DNA of 64,000 nucleotides from Sphingomonas sp. C3-2 (GTDB taxonomy: Bacteria > Pseudomonadota > Alphaproteobacteria > Sphingomonadales > Sphingomonadaceae), in contig NZ_CP130322.1 of assembly GCF_033025475.1 (NCBI RefSeq), forward strand, positions 3,229,001 through 3,293,000. The letters run 5' to 3'. The position numbers were made by a program, and so were the translations under genes. Positions 9,787-18,714 of the stretch are shown one piece after another; positions within the stretch are counted from its first letter, which is position 1, and each line of letters begins with the position of its first letter. The notes under the pieces are model-generated. The model worked only from the letters and a program-made list of their open reading frames with translations, searched no databases and was not told where the DNA came from.

Positions 9787-10674
9787 ATGGCCGATCTCAT
9801 CGCTCAGTGGCGCAGCCATCTGCGCAATCACAGCCGCCGCTCCGAACATACGGTGCGCGCCTATCTGGCAACGGCCGAGCGGCTGTATGATTTTCTCTCC
9901 CAGCATCACGGCCGCGCGGTCGATGTCGATCTCCTGCGCGCGCTCGAGCCCGCCGACCTGCGCGCCTATCTCGCCTTCCGCCGGGGGGAGGGGCTGGCCA
10001 ACACCTCCGCCGCGCGCGAATTGTCGGCGGTGCGCGGTTTCCTAAAATTCGTGGCGGCCGAAGGGCAGGCCATTCCGCGGCTAAAGGGCCCGCGAGTCCA
10101 AAAGGGGCTGCCGCGCCCCATCTCTCCCGACGAAGCCGTGGCCCTGGCCGAGGATACTGCCGAACATGCGCGCGAACCGTGGATCGGCGCGCGCAACTGG
10201 GCGGTGCTCATGCTGCTCTACGGCGCGGGCCTGCGCATCGGGGAGGCAATGGCGCTCACCGGTTCGGTGATGCCGCTTGGCGAGACGATGTCGGTCACCG
10301 GCAAGCGCGGCAAGACGCGCATCGTCCCGCTGCTGCCGCAGGTCCGCCGGGCGATTGAGGAATATGTCGCGCTCTGCCCATGGCAACCGGGCCGCGACGA
10401 ACCCCTGTTTCGGGGCACGCGGGGCGGTCCGCTTTCAGCCGCGCTCATCCGCCGCGCGGTGCAGGGCGCGCGCACCCGGCTTGGCCTGTCCGATCGCACC
10501 ACGCCCCATGCGCTGCGCCACAGCTTTGCCACGCATCTGCTCGGCCGCGGCACCGATCTGCGCGCGCTGCAGGAACTGCTCGGCCATGCCAGTCTCAGCT
10601 CAACCCAGATCTACACCGCGGTCGATGCCGCGCATCTGATGGACGTTTATCGCAGCGCCCATCCAAGGGCCTGA
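9787..10674 (+). CDS. xerC: Tyrosine recombinase XerC
   Basis: 295-residue site-specific recombinase that resolves chromosome dimers at dif with XerD and FtsK. The N-terminal SAM-like core-binding domain spans about 1-90. The catalytic domain holds the full set of residues: Arg150 (GLRIGEA), Lys173 (TGKRGK), His241 and Arg244 (HALRHSFATHLL), His267 (LLGHASL) and the nucleophile Tyr276 (STQIYTAVD). XerC is preferred over XerD by overall similarity, and the assignment between paralogs is moderately sure. Housekeeping context, with no attachment site or prophage beside it. Confidence 0.9.
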   Translation: MADLIAQWRSHLRNHSRRSEHTVRAYLATAERLYDFLSQHHGRAVDVDLLRALEPADLRAYLAFRRGEGLANTSAARELSAVRGFLKFVAAEGQAIPRLKGPRVQKGLPRPISPDEAVALAEDTAEHAREPWIGARNWAVLMLLYGAGLRIGEAMALTGSVMPLGETMSVTGKRGKTRIVPLLPQVRRAIEEYVALCPWQPGRDEPLFRGTRGGPLSAALIRRAVQGARTRLGLSDRTTPHALRHSFATHLLGRGTDLRALQELLGHASLSSTQIYTAVDAAHLMDVYRSAHPRA

Positions 10675-10681
10675 GCGGGGC

Positions 10682-11281
10682 TCAGGCCTTGGGGCGCCAG
10701 AAGATCACGCGCCACAGATAGGTAGCGACGATCAGGATGATGACGGCGGTCGAAACCGGGCCGATGAAATCGTCGATCTGGTCGACATTGTTGCCCACTG
10801 CCCAGCCGAATACCGCCAGCAGCGCGGTCCAGCCCGCGGTGCCCAGCGTCGACCAGACAACGAAGGTCGAAAGCCGCATGTGCAACAGGCCCGCGGGGAT
10901 CGAGATCAGCGACCGCAGTGTCGGCAGCATTCGCCCGAAGAACACAAAGGCAAAGCCATATTGGCCGAACAGCTTTTCGGCGCGCTGGATTTCGTTCCAG
11001 TCCATCGTCAGCCAGCGGCCATACCGGTCGATCAGCGGCTTGAACCGGTCGATCCCGATCACGCGCGCCGCCAGATACCAGAAATAATTGCCCAGCATCG
11101 CGCCGGCGGTGCCAGCGGCGATCACCCAGGGCAGCGAAAGCGCGCCCTGCGCGGCCTTTACCCCGGCGATCGACATGATGATTTCCGACGGGATCGGCGG
11201 AAACACCGTCTCGAGGAACATCAGGAACGCCACGCCGAGATAGCCCGACTGCTCGATAAGATTGATCATCCAGTCGGACAC
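10682..11281 (-). CDS. DedA family inner-membrane protein
   Basis: 199 residues with four to five hydrophobic segments. The family motifs are visible: ETVFPPIPSEIIM near 24-36, the GAMLGNYFWYLAARVIG segment near 59-75, and FGRMLPTLRSLISIPAGLLHM near 115-135. DedA/VTT-fold proteins act in membrane-lipid scrambling and envelope homeostasis (knowledge of the family). It lies 11 bp after gshB on the same strand as rsmI, yraN and gshB, suggesting a four-gene operon, and is convergent with xerC. Confidence 0.9.
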   Translation of the reverse strand: MSDWMINLIEQSGYLGVAFLMFLETVFPPIPSEIIMSIAGVKAAQGALSLPWVIAAGTAGAMLGNYFWYLAARVIGIDRFKPLIDRYGRWLTMDWNEIQRAEKLFGQYGFAFVFFGRMLPTLRSLISIPAGLLHMRLSTFVVWSTLGTAGWTALLAVFGWAVGNNVDQIDDFIGPVSTAVIILIVATYLWRVIFWRPKA

Positions 11282-11292
11282 GATTCAGCCCT

Positions 11293-12240
11293 TCAACGCT
11301 TCAGCTTGTTTTCAATCGCGGTCCAGATCATCGCGCCGGTATCGGTGGCGTTGAACTGGTCCATCGAGACGATGCCGGTGGGGGAGGTGACGTTGATCTC
11401 GGTCAGATAGCCGCCGATCACGTCGATGCCGACGAACAACAGCCCGCGTTCCTTGAGCGCGGGGCCAAGTGCGGCACAGATTTCCTGCTCGCGCGGGGAT
11501 AGCGCGGTTGCCTCTGCGCGGCCGCCGGCTGCCAGGTTCGAACGGATCTCGCCGCTGCCGGGGACGCGGTTGATCGCGCCGGCCACTTCGCCGTCCACCA
11601 GCACGATGCGCTTGTCGCCGCCGGACACTTCCTTCAGGAAGGCCTGCACCATGAACGGTTCGCGCCACACCTCGCCGAACAGTTCGACAAGCGAGGCGAG
11701 GTTGCGGCCATCCGCGGCGATATGGAACACCGCCGATCCAGCATTGCCGTGAAGCGGCTTTACCACGATCTCGCCATGCGTCTGCTGGAATGCGCGGACT
11801 TCGGCGAGCGAGCGGGTGATCAGCGTCGGCGGCATGAAATGACCGAAGTCGAGCACGAACAGCTTTTCGGGTGCGTTGCGCACCGAAACGGGGTCGTTGA
11901 CGATCAGCGTCTGGTGGCGGATCCGCTCCAGCAGGTGCGTCGCTGTGATATAGCCAAGGTCGAACGGCGGGTCTTGCCGCATCAGCACCACGTCGATCTC
12001 GTTGCCGAGGTTGATCGTCACCGGATCGCCAAAGGCGAAATGATCGCCGTCAACGCGCTGCACGGTCACCGGATGCGCCCGGGCCCACACGCGGCCATCG
12101 GCATAGTTCAGGTCGCCTGCCTCGTAATGATAGAGGCTGTGGCCGCGGCTCTGCGCGGACAGCATGATCGCAAAGGTCGAATCGCCTGCGATCTTGATGC
12201 TTTCCATCGGGTCCATCTGGACGGCGACCTTGAGGCTCAT
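11293..12240 (-). CDS. gshB: Glutathione synthetase
   Basis: 315-residue ATP-grasp ligase joining gamma-glutamylcysteine and glycine. Signatures are the N-terminal AVQMDPMESI, LMRQDPPFDLGYI, the ATP-grasp stretch GEIVVKPLHGNAGSAVF (about 160-175) and the metal-binding end FVGIDVIGGYLTEINVTSPTG. ATG 12240 (MSLKVAVQMDP) is chosen, since the four residues of the longer frame are absent from homologues. It sits between yraN and dedA in the rsmI operon. Confidence 0.96.
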   Translation of the reverse strand: MSLKVAVQMDPMESIKIAGDSTFAIMLSAQSRGHSLYHYEAGDLNYADGRVWARAHPVTVQRVDGDHFAFGDPVTINLGNEIDVVLMRQDPPFDLGYITATHLLERIRHQTLIVNDPVSVRNAPEKLFVLDFGHFMPPTLITRSLAEVRAFQQTHGEIVVKPLHGNAGSAVFHIAADGRNLASLVELFGEVWREPFMVQAFLKEVSGGDKRIVLVDGEVAGAINRVPGSGEIRSNLAAGGRAEATALSPREQEICAALGPALKERGLLFVGIDVIGGYLTEINVTSPTGIVSMDQFNATDTGAMIWTAIENKLKR

Positions 12241-12291
12241 ATGCTTCTCCAACTGTGCGGACCTGCGCTTTAGGGGACGCGCGTGCGCCTG

Positions 12292-12642
12292 TCACCCGTG
12301 CCAGGCATTGGCGATGTGGCGGGGCAGCGCCCAGGGGCGCACCAGAACCACGTCGATGCGGATATCCTCGCCGCGCATGGCATAGCGCGGTGCCAGCGCA
12401 TTGGCGGCGGCGGCAACGCGCGTCAGCCGGTGCCGGTCGATCGCCAGCGCCAGTTCATGTGCATTGGCGCGGGTCTTCACCTCGACAAAGGCGATGGTCC
12501 GCCCGCGCCGCGCGACCAGATCGATCTCGCCCATCGGCGTACGCACGCGGCGCCCCAATATCCGCCAGCCGAACAGGCGCAGCCACCAGGCTGCGACGGT
12601 TTCGCCGCGCCGGCCGCGTTGTTCGGCCTTGGCGCGCGTCAA
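12292..12642 (-). CDS. yraN: YraN/UPF0102 family endonuclease-like protein
   Basis: 116 residues with a restriction-endonuclease-like fold signature: GRRGETVAAWWLR near the N-terminus, then GEIDLVARRGRTIAFVEVKTR (about 38-58), where the D and ExK residues match the PD-(D/E)xK nuclease core. The function is poorly defined. The start overlaps the rsmI stop by 4 nt (ATGA arrangement), and the rsmI-yraN pair is a conserved neighbourhood. Confidence 0.92.
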   Translation of the reverse strand: MTRAKAEQRGRRGETVAAWWLRLFGWRILGRRVRTPMGEIDLVARRGRTIAFVEVKTRANAHELALAIDRHRLTRVAAAANALAPRYAMRGEDIRIDVVLVRPWALPRHIANAWHG

Positions 12643-13493
12643 TCGCCGTCCTTCATCGCCATCGCGCGGGCATAAAGCTCCTTGCGGTCCAGCCCGAATT
12701 TCCTGGCGATCTCGCCGGCCGCCTTGGCGGGGGGCAGGCGGGTCAGCGCCTCGGCCAGCGCCGCGTCCGCATCATCGGCGTTCGGCGCGGGGGCTTCACC
12801 CGGCGGCGCGACGACGATCACGATCTCGCCCTTGGGCGGCGCCTCGGCATAGCGCGCGGCCAGCGCAGACAGGCTGTCGGTCAGGCATTCCTCGAACCGC
12901 TTGCTGATCTCGCGCGCCACGCCCGCCTCGCGGTCGCCCAGCCCCTCGGCCAGCGCACCCAGCGTCGCGGCCAGCCGTGGTCCGGATTCGTAGAAGATCA
13001 GCGTCGCGCGCACGGCGGCGACCTCGGCGATCGTGTCGGCGCGCGCCTTTTGCTTGGGGGGCAGGAACCCCATGAACAGGAACCGGTCGCTCGGCAGCCC
13101 GGCCAACGTCAGCGCGGCGATCGCGGCGCAGGGGCCGGGAATCGTCGTCACCGTCACGCCCGCCGCGCGCGCATCGCGCACCAGCTTGTATCCGGGATCG
13201 GAAATCAGCGGCGTCCCCGCATCGCTCACCAATGCGATCGCCTCGCTGCGCATCCGCTCGATCAGCCCAGGGCGTACGCGGTCAGCATTATGGTCGTGAT
13301 AGGGCATCATCGGCCGCTTCACGCCGATATGCTGCAACAGCTTGGCGGTCACCCGGCTGTCCTCGCACGCGATCAGCGCTACCCCCGCCAAAATCGCCGA
13401 AGCGCGCGGCGAAAGATCGGACAGATTGCCGATCGGGGTCGCTACGATATACAGACCGGGTTCAAGGTTTGCGTTCAGACGAGGAATATCCAT
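12639..13493 (-). CDS. rsmI: 16S rRNA (cytidine(1402)-2'-O)-methyltransferase
   Basis: 284-residue SAM-dependent methyltransferase of the tetrapyrrole-methylase fold that modifies C1402 in the ribosomal P site. Signatures are LYIVATPIGNLSDLSPRA near 15-32, IACEDSRVTAKLL, SDAGTPLISDPG (about 90-101) and FLFMGFLPPK. MDIPRLNANLEPG is chosen as start because homology begins there. Its ATG shares the tetranucleotide CATG with the ATG of the divergent lipoprotein gene. No convincing ribosome-binding site precedes it. First gene of the rsmI-yraN-gshB-dedA operon. Confidence 0.95.
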   Translation of the reverse strand: MDIPRLNANLEPGLYIVATPIGNLSDLSPRASAILAGVALIACEDSRVTAKLLQHIGVKRPMMPYHDHNADRVRPGLIERMRSEAIALVSDAGTPLISDPGYKLVRDARAAGVTVTTIPGPCAAIAALTLAGLPSDRFLFMGFLPPKQKARADTIAEVAAVRATLIFYESGPRLAATLGALAEGLGDREAGVAREISKRFEECLTDSLSALAARYAEAPPKGEIVIVVAPPGEAPAPNADDADAALAEALTRLPPAKAAGEIARKFGLDRKELYARAMAMKDGD

Positions 13494-14691
13494 GGCAGAA
13501 GCGGTAGAGAAGCTGCACCCGGCAGGCAAATGGAAGGTGCTTCCGTACAAGCGGGTGGCGGCATTGGGGCTCGCGCTTCTCATTGCGGGCTGTCAGACGG
13601 TGGTGCCCAAGGGCAAGCCGCCGGTGCGCCCCACCGAACCGGTCGTTGAAACGCCCGTAGGCCCCGGTTTGCCTGAGGATCAGCTGCGCCACCGCGTCGC
13701 GCTGCTCGTCCCGATGACGGGCGCCAATGCCGGCGTCGGCCAGTCGATCGCCAATGCCGCGAACCTCGCCGTGCTCGATACCGGCGGCAAGCAGATCCGC
13801 ATCACCACCTATGATACCGCGCTCGGTGCAGGCGCCGCCGCGCAAAAGGCGGTGGCAGAGGGCAACAAGGTGATTCTCGGCCCGCTGCTCAGCGACGACG
13901 TCACCGCCGTCGCCCCCGTCGCGCGCAAGGCCAGCGTGCCGCTCATCAGCTTTTCGAACGATGCCAGCGTCGCGGGCAGTGGCACCTATCTTCTCGGCTA
14001 CAGCCCCGCCCAGTCGATCGAACGCGTCGTCGATTATGCGCGTAGCCGCGGTGCCACCAGTTTCGCCGGGCTGATGCCCACCGGCGTTTACGGCCAGCGC
14101 GCCTCCACCGCGATGCTCCGCGCGGTCGAGGGCGCAGGCGGTCGCGTCGTCGGCATGCAAAGCTATGACCGGTCCCAGCGGTCGATCCAGGAAGCGGTCC
14201 GCAAGCTTTCGGAAACCAGTGCCTATGATGCGCTGATGATCGCCGATGGCGGCGGCGTCGCCGTCCAGATCGTGCCGCTGGTCCGAAAGGGTGGGGCGCC
14301 GGGCGCGCGCATCCTCGGCACCGAACTGTGGAACACCGAAACCTCGCTCGCCAACAATCCGGCGCTGCGCGGCGCCTGGTTCGCCAGCGTGTCCGACGGG
14401 CTCTACACCCAGCTCTCGACCAAATATCGCACGCGCTACGGCAAGGCGCCGTATCGCCTGTCCAGCCTTGGCTATGATGCCGTGTTGCTCGTCACCCGCG
14501 TCGCGCGCGACTGGAAGGTCGGCACCAATTTTCCGGTCAAGATGCTGAACGATCCCAGCGGCTTCGCCGGCATCGACGGCGCCTTCCGCTTCAGCAAGGA
14601 CGGCATCGCCGAACGCGCGCTCGAAGTGCAGCAGATCGATGCGGGCAAGTTCAGCATCGTCTCGCCCGCGCCCAAGGCGTTCGGAAAATGA
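13492..14691 (+). CDS. LpoA/LppC-like lipoprotein (penicillin-binding protein activator, periplasmic-binding fold)
   Basis: 399-residue predicted lipoprotein. A hydrophobic N-terminus ends in lipobox LLIAGC with Cys34. The mature part is a type I periplasmic-binding fold (HRVALLVPMTGANAGVGQSIANAA, then VILGPLLSDDVTAVAPVARK and VPLISFSNDASVAG) as in the LpoA C-terminal domain and branched-chain amino-acid binding proteins. In gammaproteobacteria LpoA activates PBP1A. Lipoprotein form and the rsmI/yraN neighbourhood support that class. A GAGGA lies 8 nt before ATG 13492. A GTG at 13537 would give a more usual signal peptide and is an alternative start. Confidence 0.85.
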   Translation: MAEAVEKLHPAGKWKVLPYKRVAALGLALLIAGCQTVVPKGKPPVRPTEPVVETPVGPGLPEDQLRHRVALLVPMTGANAGVGQSIANAANLAVLDTGGKQIRITTYDTALGAGAAAQKAVAEGNKVILGPLLSDDVTAVAPVARKASVPLISFSNDASVAGSGTYLLGYSPAQSIERVVDYARSRGATSFAGLMPTGVYGQRASTAMLRAVEGAGGRVVGMQSYDRSQRSIQEAVRKLSETSAYDALMIADGGGVAVQIVPLVRKGGAPGARILGTELWNTETSLANNPALRGAWFASVSDGLYTQLSTKYRTRYGKAPYRLSSLGYDAVLLVTRVARDWKVGTNFPVKMLNDPSGFAGIDGAFRFSKDGIAERALEVQQIDAGKFSIVSPAPKAFGK

Positions 14692-14698
14692 TTAGGCT

Positions 14699-14726
14699 CG
14701 TCGCCTGAGCGATCAGGCGACGATTT
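14699..14726. terminator. Shared terminator between convergent lpoA-like gene and hemW
   Basis: Perfect 10-bp inverted repeat CGTCGCCTGA / TCAGGCGACG with a GCGA tetraloop (14709-14712) and ATTT after it. The right arm contains the hemW stop codon, so one stem lies at the 3' end of both convergent genes. Confidence 0.7.
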
Positions 14727-15894
14727 CTGCCAAGATCCGGTCGAGCAAAAGCATCCCGGCCTCGGTCACGCCGAGCCGGGTGTTTTTTTGGGTGACGAGC
14801 CCCTGACGCTCCAGCACCTGCACCGCATCGGCATCGACCAGCGCATCGGCGGCAATCCCCGAACGCGCGGAAATCCAAGCCAGATCGACACCCTCGGCAA
14901 GCCGCAGCCCCATCAGCAGCGCCTCATGCGCCCGGTCGCGCGCGGCGAGCGGTTCCTCGCTCTCGATCCCGTGCCCGTTGCGCGCCAGCGCCGACAGCCA
15001 GTTTTCGGGCTTCTTACGCCGGAAGGTCGCCAATTGCCCCCGCCGCCCATGCGCGCCGGGGCCAACGCCTACATAGTCGCCGTAGCGCCAATAGGTCAGG
15101 TTGTGGCGGCTTTGCTCGCCGGGGCGGGCATGGTTCGAAATCTCATAGGCGGGAATCCCCGCCGCTGCGGTCTGCGCGCGCGTCTGCTCGAACAGGTCGG
15201 CGCCGTGATCGGGATCAACCTCGGGCAGTTCGCCCTTCGCCACCAGCGTGGCAAAGCGCGTGCCCGGTTCGATCGTGAGCTGATACAGCGACAAATGCCC
15301 CGTCCCGAACGCAAGCGCGCGCGCAAGCTCGGCTTCCCAGCCGGCAAGCGACTGGCCCGGCCGGGCATAGATCAGGTCGAAGCTCACCCGCCCGAAATGG
15401 CGCTGTGCGGTGTCGAGCGCGGCCAGCCCCTCGGCCACGTCATGCGCGCGTCCCAGAAAATGGAGCGCCTGATCGTCCAGCGCCTGCAGCCCCAGTGACA
15501 CGCGGTTCACCCCGGCCCGCGCAATATCGGCAAAGCGCGCCGCCTCGACCGAGGAGGGGTTGGCCTCCAGCGTGATCTCCGTATCGGGCTGCATCTGCCA
15601 GTGCCGCGCGGCCGCGTCGATGATCGCGGCCACGGTTTCGGGGGGCATCAACGACGGCGTGCCGCCGCCGAAAAAGATCGATCCCAGCGGCCGTCCGCCG
15701 GTCAGCGCCGCCTCATGCGCCAGATCGGCGAGCAGCGCGTCGCGCCACTGTTGCTGGTCAACGCTTTCGCGGACATGGCTGTTGAAATCGCAATAAGGGC
15801 ACTTCGATACGCAGAAGGGCCAGTGCACATAAAGCGCAAGCGGCGCCGTGGCAGTGTCAGCCGCCGGCGCCGTTACAGGATGGTCAAAGCTCAA
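14713..15894 (-). CDS. hemW: Radical SAM family heme chaperone HemW
   Basis: 393-residue radical SAM protein related to HemN but acting as a heme-binding chaperone. The 4Fe-4S/SAM motif CxxxCxxC is at Cys28, Cys32 and Cys35 (CVSKCPYCDFNSH). SIFFGGGTPSLMPPETV, ITLEANPSSVE and the GVNRVSLGLQALDD stretch follow, and the C-terminal HemN domain (YWRYGDYVGVGPGAHG) is present. It is the third gene of rph-rdgB-hemW, 8 bp after rdgB, a conserved alphaproteobacterial order. Confidence 0.93.
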   Translation of the reverse strand: MSFDHPVTAPAADTATAPLALYVHWPFCVSKCPYCDFNSHVRESVDQQQWRDALLADLAHEAALTGGRPLGSIFFGGGTPSLMPPETVAAIIDAAARHWQMQPDTEITLEANPSSVEAARFADIARAGVNRVSLGLQALDDQALHFLGRAHDVAEGLAALDTAQRHFGRVSFDLIYARPGQSLAGWEAELARALAFGTGHLSLYQLTIEPGTRFATLVAKGELPEVDPDHGADLFEQTRAQTAAAGIPAYEISNHARPGEQSRHNLTYWRYGDYVGVGPGAHGRRGQLATFRRKKPENWLSALARNGHGIESEEPLAARDRAHEALLMGLRLAEGVDLAWISARSGIAADALVDADAVQVLERQGLVTQKNTRLGVTEAGMLLLDRILAEIVA

Positions 15895-15902
15895 GGCGTG
15901 TC

Positions 15903-16541
15903 TCAGAACACCGCCGCGACGAGTTGCGCGAACGCATCGGCCCGGTGGCTCATCGCGTGCTTGGCGTCGGGGTCCATCTCCCCGAAGGTGATGTCATGGC
16001 CCAGCGGCTGGAACATCGCGTCATAGCCAAAGCCGTTCTCGCCGCGCGGCGGCCAGACGAGCACACCGTCCACCCGGCCTTCAAAGCTTTCGATATGCCC
16101 GTCGGGCCAGGCGAGCGAGAGCGCACAGATGAAGTGCGCGTCGCGCCCGGTGTCCGGCCCCTTGTCCTGCAGGTTCATTTCAACGCGGCGCATCGCCTCG
16201 TTGAAATCCTTGCTCGGGCCGGCCCAGCGCGCCGAAAAGATGCCGGGCTCGCCGCCCAGCGCCGCCACGCACAGGCCGCTGTCGTCGGCCAGTGCGGGAA
16301 AACCCGAAAGATCGGCGGCCGCGCGCGCCTTCAGTTCGGCATTGGCGATGAAGCTGGTGCCGGTTTCCTCGGGCTCGGGCAGGCCAAGCGTGCCGGCGGA
16401 AACGACTTCAAGGCCAAAAGGCGCCAGCAACGCCGCGATCTCGCGCACCTTGCCCGCATTGTGGCTGGCGATCACCAGCTTGCCCGGCTCCAGCTTGCGA
16501 ATCGCCTGCTGGCCGATCTGTTCGTCTCCGCCTGCGCTCAT
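15903..16541 (-). CDS. rdgB: RdgB/HAM1 family non-canonical purine NTP pyrophosphatase
   Basis: 212 residues. Hydrolyses ITP, dITP and XTP to the monophosphate, keeping deaminated purines out of DNA and RNA. Signatures are [19 protein letters not shown] (about 19-37), [38 protein letters not shown] (about 83-102), [13 protein letters not shown] and the C-terminal MSHRADAF. The start overlaps the rph stop by 4 nt. Confidence 0.95.
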   Translation of the reverse strand: MSAGGDEQIGQQAIRKLEPGKLVIASHNAGKVREIAALLAPFGLEVVSAGTLGLPEPEETGTSFIANAELKARAAADLSGFPALADDSGLCVAALGGEPGIFSARWAGPSKDFNEAMRRVEMNLQDKGPDTGRDAHFICALSLAWPDGHIESFEGRVDGVLVWPPRGENGFGYDAMFQPLGHDITFGEMDPDAKHAMSHRADAFAQLVAAVF

Positions 16542-17254
16542 CGTCCGGTTGCCTTTGCCTGTGCTTCGAAGATCTCGTTGCAGCCGATCCGCGCCAGACG
16601 GAGCAGGCGAAGCAGCGCTTCCTCGTCATAGGTTTCGCCTTCGGCGGTCGCCTGTGCCTCGGCAATATTGCCATTGTCGGTCAGCACGAAGTTCGCGTCC
16701 GCCCCGGCGTTCGAATCCTCGTCATAGTCGAGGTCGAGCACGGGCGTGCCATTATAGATGCCGCACGAAATCGCCGCCACCTTGTGCAGGATGGGGTCGC
16801 TCGTCAGCAGCTTCTTTTCAAGGAGCGTGTCGACCGCAAGGCGCAGCGCCACCCAGGCGCCCGAAATCGATGCCGTGCGCGTGCCGCCATCGGCCTGGAT
16901 GACGTCGCAGTCGATCGTGATCTGGCGTTCGCCGAGCGCCTTCAGGTCTACCACCGAGCGCAAGGAGCGACCGATAAGGCGCTGAATTTCCTGCGTGCGG
17001 CCCGATTGCTTGCCTTTGGCGGCTTCGCGGCTGCCGCGCGTGTGCGTCGCGCGGGGCAGCATGCCATATTCGGCCGTCACCCAGCCTTCGCCCTTGCCAC
17101 GCAGGAACGGCGGTACGCGTTCTTCAACCGATGCGGTGACGAGCACCTTGGTCTCGCCAAAGCTGATGAGGCACGAACCCTCGGCATGCTTGGTAAAGCG
17201 GGTTTCGATGCTGATGGGGCGCATCTGGTCGGGCGTGCGGCCGGAAGGGCGCAT
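16538..17254 (-). CDS. rph: Ribonuclease PH
   Basis: 238-residue phosphorolytic 3'-5' exoribonuclease that trims tRNA 3' ends. Begins [20 protein letters not shown] and has the phosphate-binding and catalytic stretches [17 protein letters not shown] (about 57-73) and [10 protein letters not shown], plus [23 protein letters not shown] near 114-136. The complete length matches the family. First gene of rph-rdgB-hemW, divergent from the small membrane protein and hrcA. Confidence 0.97.
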   Translation of the reverse strand: MRPSGRTPDQMRPISIETRFTKHAEGSCLISFGETKVLVTASVEERVPPFLRGKGEGWVTAEYGMLPRATHTRGSREAAKGKQSGRTQEIQRLIGRSLRSVVDLKALGERQITIDCDVIQADGGTRTASISGAWVALRLAVDTLLEKKLLTSDPILHKVAAISCGIYNGTPVLDLDYDEDSNAGADANFVLTDNGNIAEAQATAEGETYDEEALLRLLRLARIGCNEIFEAQAKATGR

Positions 17255-17391
17255 GAATGTCTCCTTGGAATTGAACCCGCGCTTTAGACGGGGGGCGCCT
17301 CCGGTTCAATCTCGCCGGTGCGGTGCGCCTGACGCCTTATCAAGCACCGGTTCAGTAACTATGTTCCAGCTTCGGGGTGGAGGGCTGGCTG

Positions 17392-17598
17392 ATGCAGATC
17401 AAGGCGCTTCTGAAAATATTGGGCGTTATCGCCTTTCTGGTCGGCCTCGTCTGGATGGCGCAGGGCACGGGCTATCTCCATATTCCCCATGCCGATTTCA
17501 TGTATCTGCGCCCCGAATGGACGATCCGGGGGGCGGGGCTTGCCGTGGCCGGGCTTGTCGCCGTGTTGGTCGGTCGCTGGATCAACGCCCGTCATTGA
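17392..17598 (+). CDS. Small two-helix membrane protein, unknown function
   Basis: 68 residues from MQIKALLKILGVIAFLVG. Two hydrophobic segments (about 5-25 and 45-62) flank a short loop containing HIPHADFMYLRPEW, and the protein ends in a basic RWINARH. I do not recognise the family. The start at 17377 would add five residues. It lies between rph and hrcA, 72 bp before hrcA, and could share its promoter. Codon use looks like that of its neighbours. Confidence 0.65.
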   Translation: MQIKALLKILGVIAFLVGLVWMAQGTGYLHIPHADFMYLRPEWTIRGAGLAVAGLVAVLVGRWINARH

Positions 17599-17670
17599 AA
17601 ACATGGGCCTTTTGGCCGGGACGCGGTTTCGGGCGTTGAGACGGCGGCACGCATCGCCTACATCCATGCC

Positions 17671-18714
17671 ATGATCGCACCACCCATCACTGAACTCACA
17701 GATCGCGCCCGCGACGTGTTTCGTCTGGCGGTGGAAAGCTATATCGAAACCGGCCAGCCGGTTGGCTCGCGCACCTTGTCGAAGCTGCCGGGGCTCAATC
17801 TGTCGCCTGCCTCGATCCGCAATGTGATGCAGGATCTGGAGGAATTCGGCCTGCTTGCTGCGCCGCACACCTCGGCTGGCCGCATGCCCACCGAGACCGG
17901 GCTCAGGCTGTTCGTCGACGGGATGATGCAGGCGGCCGAGCCCTCGGCCGAGGAACGCGCGGCGATCGAATCGCACGTCAAGGGCAGGGGGCTGATCGAG
18001 GATGCACTCGCCGCGGCCACCTCGGTGCTTTCGGGCCTGTCCGCCTGTGCCGGGCTGGTGCTCGTCCCCAAGCACGAACCCGTGCTCCGCCAGTTCGGTT
18101 TCGTGCCGCTGTCCGCGCAGCAGGCGCTGGCCGTGCTTGTCGGGCAGGATGGCTCGGTCGAAAACCGCGTGGTCGATCTGCCGCCGGGGATGACGGCGGG
18201 CGCGCTCAATGAGGCCGCCAATTATATGAGCGCGACGCTCTCGGGGCTCACCCTGGCGCAGGCGCGCGTAAAGCTCGAACGCGAGATTTCCGACGGGCGC
18301 GCCGCGATCGATGCGGCCGCACGCGAACTGGTCTCGCGCGGGCTCGCCATCTGGTCGGAAGACGGCGCCAGCCGCCCGGTACTCATCGTGCGCGGGCAGG
18401 CCAATCTGATCGATCAAAGCGCGGCAGAGGATCTCGACCGTGTGCGCCAACTGCTTGACGAACTGGAAGGGAAGGAGGAGATTTCCCGCCTTCTCGAAAA
18501 TGCGCGCACGGGCGCTGCAACCCGGATCTTCATCGGGTCGGAGAACAAACTTTTCTCGCTTTCGGGTTCGTCGGTCATCGCCGCGCCCTATCGCGGGCAG
18601 GATGGGCGGGTCGTCGGCGTCGTCGGCGTAATCGGCCCCACACGCTTGAACTATGCGCGCGTGGTTCCCATGGTGGATTTCACGGCACAGACATTATCGA
18701 GATTGATCGGATGA
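17671..18714 (+). CDS. hrcA: Heat-inducible transcription repressor HrcA
   Basis: 347-residue repressor of class I heat-shock genes that binds CIRCE elements and depends on GroEL for folding. The N-terminal winged-helix region is clear: RARDVFRLAVESYIETGQPV followed by SRTLSKLPGLNLSPASIRN and AAPHTSAGRMPTETGLR. The C-terminal GAF-like domain ends IGPTRLNYARVVPMVDF, a HrcA hallmark. No CIRCE element was seen upstream of hrcA or dnaK, so its targets (usually groESL) lie elsewhere. Overlaps grpE by 4 nt. Confidence 0.96.
   Translation: MIAPPITELTDRARDVFRLAVESYIETGQPVGSRTLSKLPGLNLSPASIRNVMQDLEEFGLLAAPHTSAGRMPTETGLRLFVDGMMQAAEPSAEERAAIESHVKGRGLIEDALAAATSVLSGLSACAGLVLVPKHEPVLRQFGFVPLSAQQALAVLVGQDGSVENRVVDLPPGMTAGALNEAANYMSATLSGLTLAQARVKLEREISDGRAAIDAAARELVSRGLAIWSEDGASRPVLIVRGQANLIDQSAAEDLDRVRQLLDELEGKEEISRLLENARTGAATRIFIGSENKLFSLSGSSVIAAPYRGQDGRVVGVVGVIGPTRLNYARVVPMVDFTAQTLSRLIG

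Noticed and set aside
9787-10674. Phage integrase and attachment site
   Set aside because: The recombinase has XerC length and motifs, lies among housekeeping genes, and no tRNA or flanking direct repeat is present.
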